A stretch of DNA of 45,338 nucleotides from Corallochytrium limacisporum (Eukaryota; Opisthokonta), in assembly GCA_002811645.1 (NCBI GenBank), contig PDIP01000076.1, positions 1 to 45,338 on the forward strand. The letters run 5' to 3'. The position numbers and the translations under genes were made by a program. The notes below the pieces were generated by a model. That model worked only from the letters and a program-made list of their open reading frames with translations. It was not told the origin of the DNA and did not search any database. The stretch's first letter is position 1. Each line of letters opens with the position of its first letter. Below are positions 20,157 through 29,021 of this stretch, piece after piece.

Positions 20157-23100
20157 TTAATTTTTGAACTTCTTGACCCGCCTTCGGTGCTTCAGGCAGC
20201 CAGTTTTGGTGGTGAGATGCTCCGTCCAGCCACCTTCCGTCCCGTTGAGCATGTCCATGCACAGCGGACAACGATTAGTGGCCTGCTTCTCCGTGGTGAG
20301 CGGGCAGCATTTCAATTTGGAGTGCTCCACGAGTTCAGATTTCAACATGGTTTTTTTGCAGCGCTTGCAGCGGTCCATGTCCTTGGCCTTGTCGCACTCC
20401 GTGCGCCGGTGGTCGTTCAGGGCACTCACCTCGACAATCTGTTTACAGTGAGAACACGACGTAAGCATTAGGCAACTCTTCCAGTAGTGCACGTCCAGCT
20501 GATCGGGTGTAAACGAGTCGTCCGTCTCGCCACAGAAGATGCACATCTTATCCATGTTTGGAGTGTCCACGGATTCTTCCTCGGTATGTGGTGGCACCGG
20601 TGTCTTGGTTTCCTTCTCGAACCTGCCAAGAAGTTCACCATAAGCCTTCTTGTCCGGAGCCGATGTCCTTGACCCAGCCGCGACCATGTGCTCTTCCGGA
20701 AGCGCCTGCAGCTCTTTCATCTGCCCTTCCAACTGTTTGAGCTGTTCGTCCTTGCCGAAAGAGCTCGCCTGGTCACCTGCACGCAATTTCGATTGCGTGG
20801 CCCCAAAGCGGGCCTTGTCCAGGCTCTCTATAAGCTTTGGCGGCAGATTGAGCAAGTACTGATCAATCTCCCCTTGGCCTAGCACGCCTTGCAGAGCAGC
20901 ACAGGCCATCACCGCCGCATCGCGCGCCTTGCCGTCTGCATGCTCAAGGCCTACTCGTACAGTGGGCATCACCGTGGGACCCGGAAGAAGTTGTGCGTTT
21001 GCCGTTAGCCCCTTTGCAAAGATCGCGATTAGCTCCATACGGCGCATCATGTGTCGTCCTTGGAGCTTACGTTTTGGCAGCTTGCACACTTCGTACACCA
21101 ATTCGTGGCTGCACTGATCCTTGTTGAAGACGTTAACCAGACCGTCGCGGATCTTGTCTCCAACACGGGCATTTGATTCACCAATCTTTGATAGCAGGAC
21201 TTCGCAGAGATCGTGCACTGCGGGTCCCACGTCGCCATGTCCCAGATTATTGTTCATGATGTACGAAGTGAGCAGTACCTGGATGCAATCCATGGTCAAT
21301 GTCACTACGTTGATGACTGGGGACTCCACACCACGGCTCAGGAGCTTCGCGGTCTGCCGTAATACGCTGCTAGGTGTATGATCGCTGTCACCGGTTGCGC
21401 TGAGAACCCCTCGAACCTCCGCAATACCTTCATCCTTATACTTAAATTTTTTGCTGAGCACTTTTCGCACCGTAAGCTCGCCAAAAACGTTGATGGCATC
21501 CACCATCTCGCGCCGGACTTTTGCAGCTAACAATTCAGGCTCATTTTCGGCCGGGGGTACGTCAGCGGCGCCATCACCAGCACCACCATTGCCGGTATTA
21601 AAGGGATCGTCTTGGCCACCCTTCTTGGCAAGTGCTGGCAATGGTCGATCATCCGCGGGCACGACCACCGGTACGACCACTGGCGCATCGCCACGGGGCG
21701 GGGTGCGGGGTAGGCAGGGCTGGGATTGCACTGGTACATTCTGCGGGCCAGCAGAGCTGACCGCATGCAACATTGGAGGCATGTCGGTAGTCTCTTGGGG
21801 GTCAACTTTGTCTGCACTTAAAGACGGATCGGGTGGCACTCCCATTTTTCTCGCCAGCGTCGGCAATGGCCGGTCGTCCGGGTCTGACTGGTGGGTCAGT
21901 TGCGGGGAAATATTTCGTGAGATTCCACTGGTATTACTTTTGTCAATCACAGTGTCATTGTTCGCATAATGGGCTTCATGCACATCCTGAACTTCGCATG
22001 GCTCCTGAGTGGTGGTGCGGTGCGTGAGCTGACCGTCAGCCGGAGGGGGTGGAGCGGGACGATTGATTATGTCTGGGATGATGTCCGTCATTGAAATGGT
22101 TGGGAACTGGTGGCCTTGGTGTTGCGTTTGCTGTGGAGCAGGCACAGTCTTCGCACCCATCACAGTTGGCGCGTCTGATCCCAATTCGGTCATTATGTAA
22201 TCATCTATCTTGCGTCGGATCATGTCAATCTTCTGCTTGTATTCCTTCGCAAGGTCAAAGTCCTCCAATTGCACAGCTTTCTTTTTTTGCGATTCCAACT
22301 TGGCAAGCTCCACACCGGCCGTCTGAAGAGTTTCCATAACCTGCTTGCACTGCTTCGCGTCCTCAAATCTTTCTTCCGCCACCGCCTGGGCCTTGCGGTC
22401 GACCAATTTGCAAATGACTTCAGCAGTCCTTGGATCCTGCAGCATCGCAAACGTCATGTCATCTAAGGGATCAAACTGCATTGGTTTGTTGGGTCCCAAT
22501 TCTTCTTGCACGATTTCTTGACCAACCGGATCGCCAACAAGTCCCTTCAGTGTGGGTAGCTGCGACAGTTTCAGCCCGGACTGTAAAAGCACAGCTGAGT
22601 TCGCCTGGTCCGGTACCGCAGTAATTCCAGCTGCATCTGCAACCGCCTTCATAACCGCCCCAGATTGTGCAGGTTGGCCGATAATGTTCAGCGCCACAAT
22701 GCCGACTTGATTGTACAAATTGTACTGGTTGATATGGCTGCCCTGGATCACGATCTTCACAAACCGCCCCACGGTGTCGATGTGGATGGACTTCAGTTCC
22801 CGTGCCCGGTACTGAGCTTCCGTGTTGGACCCGAAAGAAACATGGCCCAGTCTCGTCCAGATGGTCTCCATTTCGGATTTATCTTCGATTTTTTTCTGAT
22901 CTTTCCCGCGATCATTGACTGCTGGAGATGCCGCCCGAACTTGGCTCAGGTTTGTCACATTGCCAATGTAGAGTTCCACGCGGTGAGCAATCTTGTACTG
23001 ATGGCTTAGAATCTGAATCTTGCGTATCCGGCAGAGTCCTTCTTTCAACGCCAAGACAATTTCCTGCGGATAGTGACAAAATCGGCCGGTTTGCCATCCC

Positions 23101-23198
23101 CGGGTGTCTGGTGTGTGTTGCTCAACCTGTTCTGGTCCATGCTCGTAGTCATTGCTGCTGGCGTATACAGCCTTGAAGGTTAGCTTCCTAGGCGCCAT
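20157..23198 (-). CDS. CEP104: Centrosomal/ciliary tip protein CEP104
   Basis: A 1013-residue homologue of CEP104, which binds tubulin at the distal end of centrioles and cilia and works with EB1, CP110 and CSPP1 in ciliogenesis. Residues 1-178 form the N-terminal discoidin-like jelly roll (GWQTGRFCHYPQEIVLAL, RIRKIQILSHQYKI, ARELKSIHIDTVGRFVKIV, NQYNLYNQVGIVALNIIG). A coiled coil follows at about 252-340, matching the family's PLDD...MLQDP entry and its ERFEDAK repeats. Residues ~345-550 are a Pro-rich linker with a duplicated DDRPLPxLA motif (about 441 and 516). A TOG-like helical-repeat domain spans ~552-815. Residues 886-1013 contain the Cys/His zinc-finger array typical of CEP104. The ATG has A at -3. 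Presence of this gene implies a centriole- or flagellum-bearing ancestor. Confidence 0.95.
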   Translation of the reverse strand: MAPRKLTFKAVYASSNDYEHGPEQVEQHTPDTRGWQTGRFCHYPQEIVLALKEGLCRIRKIQILSHQYKIAHRVELYIGNVTNLSQVRAASPAVNDRGKDQKKIEDKSEMETIWTRLGHVSFGSNTEAQYRARELKSIHIDTVGRFVKIVIQGSHINQYNLYNQVGIVALNIIGQPAQSGAVMKAVADAAGITAVPDQANSAVLLQSGLKLSQLPTLKGLVGDPVGQEIVQEELGPNKPMQFDPLDDMTFAMLQDPRTAEVICKLVDRKAQAVAEERFEDAKQCKQVMETLQTAGVELAKLESQKKKAVQLEDFDLAKEYKQKIDMIRRKIDDYIMTELGSDAPTVMGAKTVPAPQQTQHQGHQFPTISMTDIIPDIINRPAPPPPADGQLTHRTTTQEPCEVQDVHEAHYANNDTVIDKSNTSGISRNISPQLTHQSDPDDRPLPTLARKMGVPPDPSLSADKVDPQETTDMPPMLHAVSSAGPQNVPVQSQPCLPRTPPRGDAPVVVPVVVPADDRPLPALAKKGGQDDPFNTGNGGAGDGAADVPPAENEPELLAAKVRREMVDAINVFGELTVRKVLSKKFKYKDEGIAEVRGVLSATGDSDHTPSSVLRQTAKLLSRGVESPVINVVTLTMDCIQVLLTSYIMNNNLGHGDVGPAVHDLCEVLLSKIGESNARVGDKIRDGLVNVFNKDQCSHELVYEVCKLPKRKLQGRHMMRRMELIAIFAKGLTANAQLLPGPTVMPTVRVGLEHADGKARDAAVMACAALQGVLGQGEIDQYLLNLPPKLIESLDKARFGATQSKLRAGDQASSFGKDEQLKQLEGQMKELQALPEEHMVAAGSRTSAPDKKAYGELLGRFEKETKTPVPPHTEEESVDTPNMDKMCIFCGETDDSFTPDQLDVHYWKSCLMLTSCSHCKQIVEVSALNDHRRTECDKAKDMDRCKRCKKTMLKSELVEHSKLKCCPLTTEKQATNRCPLCMDMLNGTEGGWTEHLTTKTGCLKHRRRVKKFKN

Positions 23199-24323
23199 GT
23201 TTGTGTTCTGTTTCCTTCGAAGATCTGTCTATTTCTCTCCTAGTGACATACTTGCAAAGCTTGAATTCAAGCCCCTTGTCCATAGTGGTGGACTTGAACA
23301 GTCCGTTTTGACTCGCTCAGCTTCCTCACACAATCTTACTTTTTCGTAACACTCTTCGAGCCACAAGAATACCTTGCCTGCTCTTCGTTTGCACAGCCCA
23401 TTGTAATAAACAGGGAACAGGACACTCACCAAACCGCTAACCATTTTGAATCCATCAATCCAACAAGCAGAGCCGAAACAGGGGCGCTATCCACAGATTG
23501 CTTGCAGCAGTCACTGCAGTCGTCCTGGGGAAACACACGCCAAAGGGGCCCCCCGTCCGCTCTCCAGGGGCGGGAACCCGCCGTTTCGGCGCGAAGTTTG
23601 TGTAGTCTCCCACTTCTCCTCGTAAAATAGGCCCCAGAAACAAAGCCCCCGACGATGGGTCACCGGAAAAGCAGGGGCTTCACCTTATGCGTAATATCGG
23701 CGTTCTGCCCAGCTCGCCGCTCGCTCCGTCTGCGCTACCTCCTGCGCCAGCAAATCCGACCCCCCTCCCCCTCCCTCTGTTCTGCGATTGCTTTCCTTGT
23801 CTTCCATGTAAGCATTCGAGTCCGAACGACCACCCAGGAGAGAATCAAAACTCATCAATAAAAGGCAAGATTTACGTAAATACTGAATCAAGACTCAGGG
23901 ATCTATTTCAGCTGCGGTCCGCACATCTCCGTGAAATTGGGATGACACATCGCAATGGGTTCGCCTTCCTTTGCCTCATGGAAGCCTAATGTCTCAGCAA
24001 CAGATCCTTAAATGAGGGAACAAAGAGGATTTTATATAACAAGTTTTCTAAGAGTTCAATCTCACTGTGGGAAATGAGAGTGTGTTTTTGTACGATAGCA
24101 TGAAACAGTGCTGGTTTCACGTCACCGTTTTATGTTGCGTGATGAAGATAAGTGCCCATTGATTTGGCGGGCAACTAAAACCCGCCATGTGGACTAGAAA
24201 CTAAAGTTGTGACAGAAGACGAGTGTGTTCTGTAGAGATATTACTAAAACAATGGGTGGAATTAATCTTCAGGGCGAATGGGCGGTAATTGTCGCCATTC
24301 ATCACAGAATGAAAAAAAGATTT
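23199..24323. other. Intergenic region upstream of CEP104
   Basis: Holds the CEP104 5' flank and the 3' flank of the Cys-rich receptor gene. A GC-rich block with short inverted repeats lies at about 23540-23600. No gene is recognised. Confidence 0.45.
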
Positions 24324-27300
24324 CTAAGCGTCAGGAATGCGGAAAAACCAGAAGGTCAAGGCCCCACAGGAAAGCAGTGCAAGGCAGGCCATAGCCAGTA
24401 CCAAAGGCCCTACGTCCAACAGTAAGTGCAGGACAACAGATATCCAAAAGAGCAGAATCACGGCAAGACATGCCAGGTTGTGCAAATCAAGAGATAGCTT
24501 GTGCACGATATGCAGGCGCTGTTGCTCATAGTCCACATTGTTGTCAAGGCGGGATAGCAGGCGCCAGCACACAAACCAGAGACCCACAAGGACACCCAAG
24601 GCAAGCAACAGCGGTACCATCATACCAATGATAATATAAGTGTGGTCGTGGATGTACACAGTGTCATTGACCACGGCGGTCGGGGACATGGCCACAGTCA
24701 AGACAACGGCAAAGACAATTGTCACTAGCCACACAGCTGCAATAACGACCATCATCTCGCCGGTCACTTGCGTCCACCGAGCTTGGCGGCGAGCGTATCG
24801 CGGCTTGCCACGCCAGAGGCTGCTTTTGCGGCGCAGCATGGCGTCTGGCTTTACCATGGTCGCAGACGTGGAAGAGGCGCACGCTGGTGGGATACTCAAC
24901 GGTGAAACGGGTACACTATCAGCCTCAGCGTACGACATTGTCGACGACGAGGATTCGGTGCTGTCGACCTCATGATGAGAAGGTTCGGGTGCGGTTGTAC
25001 GCAGCTCAGAAGGTAGCATGTAGATGTCGTCAGTCTCGCTCATGCCACTGGTCGGTTCGCTGTAGATGGGCTCTTGTTCGGCATCTGCACCGGCACCTGA
25101 TTCATCCGTCTTCGATCGTGGAGTGACCACTGCCTCAGACCAGGCTGGGGTTGCGAGTTGCGGTGTACGACTCATACTCGACGTGTTGCGGTTCAGAGTG
25201 CGCCCAACCTCCAGGTCACGAAGTTCGCGAAGCTCCCGTGCAAAGTCGGTGATGTCCATGATCCTCTGGGTTGAGTGGCGCTGCTGCACAGTATCGACCT
25301 CGGTATACGTCGGGTCCATATTTATGACCAGGGAGCGCCGGCGGTATAGTGGCTTGTCTTCCCGCAGAGTGCCCGGCGTGTCAATGTTGGATGTGTGGCG
25401 GGACAGCGGCTTTGGCGCTTGTGCGCCCCGAGGAACCGTAGTTTGTGTGAGGGACGTGACACCACCGTTGGTCGACAGCGATCGCCCGGTCTTTCCTGTG
25501 GCCGTGGTGGAATGCACCTCCGGTACAGGCGTGAGGGCGGGCGATTCCAAAGCATGGTAGCTACTGCTCAACGGCGGTGGCGTCTGCGCAAGATTCATTT
25601 CGTCATCGTGGTCGACAACACTTAGTTCCCACTTCAACGCACGCATGAGGATGACACCGAGCACAGCGGACAAGCCACCGAAGACAAGCAAACTCAGTTG
25701 GAAGATTCCAGTAGTGACCAGAGCACTGGTTGTCGACGACACTGTGCCACTTGCCACTTGCACTCCAATGAAGAAAAACAAAGTCGCCAGCAGAAGCTCC
25801 AACACCCATAGTTGCCACTTGAGAACGGCCATAAAGCCAGCGTGGAAGAGGAAGACACCCCAGGTACCGGCCTTGGTCGCGGCCAGGGGTACTATCAGGC
25901 GGCCTACCGCCACCAAGAGAATCAGTACGCGCGCTACGGTAACAACACTGTCATCAGCGAACGAGTAGCCCTCTTGATATTTGGCGAACCGATTGTCATT
26001 GATACCGAACTCACTGTTGCTATCGCGATCAACTGGCACCCCGTCCTCAGGCCCACCTCCGACGCAACACTGCTGCGCGGAGCAGTCAAAGGAATCGCAG
26101 CGTGCGTTGAGCACGTCCAGAGCTTCCCAGAGAGCCGCATTACAATCATCGTCGTTACTGAAACCAGACCGCCGACAATTCTCAATCGGGTTCGCGAACT
26201 GCTCGCTGAAGACACAGCACAAAGATGGGAAGCAGTCCTGATCATCCACGGTAGAGCTGTCGTCAACACCACCACATCGTAGCTCCGAAGCACGCCCACC
26301 GGCAAACCCGATCGCTTGGCACTGCGCGTCAGTGCTAGCGTTGACTTCCTCACAGGAACGGTAACGTCCGCAGCACTCTGTCGCATTGCATTTCTCACTA
26401 CCACAAACAATGTCTGTGCCCTCGCCATCTCGTCCAGTGCCGTCCTCCACGACAAGGAACTCCTCCGAGTCGTTGTCTGTGGTTGCATTCGCGCCACGGG
26501 CACCACGATAAAAATCGTAACCCGCAGCCTGGCACTTGGCCGGAGTCCCGTACCTGGACGTGGAGCACCGGGCGTAGCGACCACAGCACTGTTCCGCGGT
26601 ACAAGGACCGCCTTCGCAAAGATCCATGACGTCCATTCGGACAAAATCTAGACCAGCAGCACGACAGTCGGCATTGTCGAGATACCCAGCATCTGTGCAT
26701 TCACTCGCACGTGCGCAACAGTCGTTGAGGCCACAGTCACGGTCAAGGTGGCATTCTGGCTGCTCTCGGACAAGATCAAAGCCTGCCGCTTGACACTGGC
26801 GGTCGTCTATAAGCCCCACGTCCGCACACGTCCGTAGCGCCTCGCAGCACGAGGCCGGTTCGCAGATCGTGGAGTCGCCGCACCCACGTTCTTCAGCAGC
26901 CTTGACGCGAGCGTAGCCCGCAGTGCGGCAAGTCGCATCGCTAAAGAATCCAGCGGTTTCGCAAGTCTGGAAACCAGCACAACAGTCTCCAGGAGTTGCA
27001 TCACGCATCTGCAGTCCGGCTTCGGGGTTGTTGAGGTAGTAGAGGCCACGCAATATACCAGCCTCTACACTATAGACATCGAAACCTTCCTCAACACACG
27101 CTGCGTCATCGACTAAGCCAATATCATTGCATGAAGCGTGGGAGGAACAGCACTCCGCCAGACTGCAGTCAAATTCGTCGCACGACTGCGCCCCGTCGAT
27201 GAAGTCCCCGAAACCTGCCTCTAGGCAGGCCTGCGCGGTGAGCCCAGCGGCATCGTCGCCACATGTTGGATAGAGACCGCAGCACGTCGCCACTGAGCAG

Positions 27301-29021
27301 TTTCCACCGCAGTCCTTGACATCATCGCCGACGAGGACGTAATTGTAGCCTAGATCAACACAGCTGCGGTCGTTCACAAGACCAAGGCTCTCGCAGGTGT
27401 CAAAGTTGCCACAACACTTTTCTTCCGTACAGTCACCGCCAGTGCATACACCTGTGTCCGGATCAATGGCGGGCGTATCGACATCAGTGCCATCGGATTT
27501 CATGGCCATGACGGCGAAGTCGTAGTCACGGGCGCGGCACTGAGCATCCGTTGTTAGGTCTAGATCATTGCAAGTGATGTAGTCAGCACAGCAGTGGTCC
27601 TTCACTGTGCAGTCCTCACGGGTCCCTTTGCCACAGTTGACAGCACCGACACCTTCCACGGCAAGTACGGAGTAGTCAAAACCAAGGTCTTGGCAACCCG
27701 CGTTGGTGGCAGCTGCTAGATCAGCACAACTTGCGTTCGCCTGACAGCAGTCCCGTGGACGGCAGTTGGTGCCCCCGCCGCAACGGTCGTTCACTCTGTC
27801 AAAGCCGAGCTGGCTGCATTTCGCATCGCTGGTCAGTCCGAGCGTCTCACACGACTCGAACACACCGCAGCAGTCGGCCACAGTGCAATCACTGCCTTCG
27901 CAGCCTGTCAGGCGTCCAGTGGCAAAGTCGTAGTATTTTTTTGGACTGATGGATATAGCCTGACACTCCGCGTCAGTGGTCAGATCAATGTCTGCGCAGG
28001 TTCGGTAGGCCTGGCAGCAGTCTTCAGCTCTACAGTCGCGGCCCTGACATGTCTTCGACGCAGCATTAGCCACGGCAAAGTCAAAGTTCAGAGCGCGACA
28101 GGCAGTGTCGCTAGCCAGATCGACCTCTGCACAGCTGCGGAAGGAACTGCAGCAGTCTGTTTCGATACAGGCGGCACCATCGCAGGCATTCCTTGGGTTT
28201 GCAGGTCCAATGTAGAATTCATGCCCCAAGACGTTGCACTGTGCGTCACTGGCAGCGCCCAGATCCACACAGGTCTTGTAGCTGCTGCAACACAGTTCAG
28301 GTGTGCAGTTGTCTCCAGATTCGCAGGCTACGGGACCAGGTCGCTTGAAATCGAAGCCATTTTGCTGGCATTGGGCATCATTTCCGGCACCCACGTCAGC
28401 ACAGGTCACAGTGCGGCCGCAGCATTTGGCAGCCTGCCGGCAGTCACCATCTCCTTCGCAATTGTTACCGGAGAAGAAGTCAAAACCGGCCAAGATACAT
28501 CCTGCGTCGGTACCAAAGCCGGCATCGGCGCAGGTTGCATAGAACTCACAACACCGGGGGATGCTGCAATCATTATTACCACAAGTGAAGTCTTGCTCGC
28601 CATCAGCCACACTGTAGTCGTAGCCGAGGGATCTGCATTCTCCATCTGTAGCTGCCCCAATGTCTCCGCATGCTAGGCGGTTTGTGCAGCAATCTGAGAC
28701 CAGACAGTCCCGATCTCCGCACGTGTATTCTGTATCACTGTTGTCCACGACCGTGTAGGCAAAACCTTCCTCCTGGCAATCTGCATCAGTCGTAATGTTC
28801 AAGTCCTCACAGGTGGTCCAGTTCTCACAGCAATCTTCCGCTGTACACGCGTCGCATGGTTCTGCTGCGGCACCTAAACTGTATTCATATCCGGCTTTTT
28901 GACAGTCGACATTGGTAGCGAAGCCAGCGTCAGCGCAGGGGTTCTGCGCGAAGGCCCCTGACGAGGCCATCCAACCCAGTACAGCACATGCTACGCCGCG
29001 GGGTATTGATATCCCCGCCAT
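24324..29021 (-). CDS. Multi-pass surface protein with 20 tandem six-Cys repeats
   Basis: A 1565-residue protein of unknown function. Residues 1-25 form a signal peptide ending in ASSGAFA-QNP. Residues ~28-985 hold 20 repeats of about 40-65 residues with the pattern C-x(4)-[GL]-x(2,3)-D-x(2)-C-x(4)-G-[FY]-[DE]-[FY], a variable arm, C, C, then a terminal CC pair; repeat 14 lacks the two middle cysteines. Repeats end with a short linker to the next Cys (for example CCQAYRT, CCGRYRS). A membrane region follows: hydrophobic segments at about 1026-1045, 1054-1092 (one or two helices) and 1102-1128, a 290-residue Ser/Thr/Pro-rich loop, then four segments at about 1421-1446, 1461-1488, 1514-1535 and 1540-1560. 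With the N terminus outside, a count of seven puts the loop and the C terminus in the cytosol. The loop has YSEP (Tyr1320), YMLP (Tyr1334) and YTEV (Tyr1239). An adhesion or receptor role is inferred; similar CC-ending repeats occur in other protist surface proteins (from memory). Confidence 0.85.
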   Translation of the reverse strand: MAGISIPRGVACAVLGWMASSGAFAQNPCADAGFATNVDCQKAGYEYSLGAAAEPCDACTAEDCCENWTTCEDLNITTDADCQEEGFAYTVVDNSDTEYTCGDRDCLVSDCCTNRLACGDIGAATDGECRSLGYDYSVADGEQDFTCGNNDCSIPRCCEFYATCADAGFGTDAGCILAGFDFFSGNNCEGDGDCRQAAKCCGRTVTCADVGAGNDAQCQQNGFDFKRPGPVACESGDNCTPELCCSSYKTCVDLGAASDAQCNVLGHEFYIGPANPRNACDGAACIETDCCSSFRSCAEVDLASDTACRALNFDFAVANAASKTCQGRDCRAEDCCQAYRTCADIDLTTDAECQAISISPKKYYDFATGRLTGCEGSDCTVADCCGVFESCETLGLTSDAKCSQLGFDRVNDRCGGGTNCRPRDCCQANASCADLAAATNAGCQDLGFDYSVLAVEGVGAVNCGKGTREDCTVKDHCCADYITCNDLDLTTDAQCRARDYDFAVMAMKSDGTDVDTPAIDPDTGVCTGGDCTEEKCCGNFDTCESLGLVNDRSCVDLGYNYVLVGDDVKDCGGNCSVATCCGLYPTCGDDAAGLTAQACLEAGFGDFIDGAQSCDEFDCSLAECCSSHASCNDIGLVDDAACVEEGFDVYSVEAGILRGLYYLNNPEAGLQMRDATPGDCCAGFQTCETAGFFSDATCRTAGYARVKAAEERGCGDSTICEPASCCEALRTCADVGLIDDRQCQAAGFDLVREQPECHLDRDCGLNDCCARASECTDAGYLDNADCRAAGLDFVRMDVMDLCEGGPCTAEQCCGRYARCSTSRYGTPAKCQAAGYDFYRGARGANATTDNDSEEFLVVEDGTGRDGEGTDIVCGSEKCNATECCGRYRSCEEVNASTDAQCQAIGFAGGRASELRCGGVDDSSTVDDQDCFPSLCCVFSEQFANPIENCRRSGFSNDDDCNAALWEALDVLNARCDSFDCSAQQCCVGGGPEDGVPVDRDSNSEFGINDNRFAKYQEGYSFADDSVVTVARVLILLVAVGRLIVPLAATKAGTWGVFLFHAGFMAVLKWQLWVLELLLATLFFFIGVQVASGTVSSTTSALVTTGIFQLSLLVFGGLSAVLGVILMRALKWELSVVDHDDEMNLAQTPPPLSSSYHALESPALTPVPEVHSTTATGKTGRSLSTNGGVTSLTQTTVPRGAQAPKPLSRHTSNIDTPGTLREDKPLYRRRSLVINMDPTYTEVDTVQQRHSTQRIMDITDFARELRELRDLEVGRTLNRNTSSMSRTPQLATPAWSEAVVTPRSKTDESGAGADAEQEPIYSEPTSGMSETDDIYMLPSELRTTAPEPSHHEVDSTESSSSTMSYAEADSVPVSPLSIPPACASSTSATMVKPDAMLRRKSSLWRGKPRYARRQARWTQVTGEMMVVIAAVWLVTIVFAVVLTVAMSPTAVVNDTVYIHDHTYIIIGMMVPLLLALGVLVGLWFVCWRLLSRLDNNVDYEQQRLHIVHKLSLDLHNLACLAVILLFWISVVLHLLLDVGPLVLAMACLALLSCGALTFWFFRIPDA

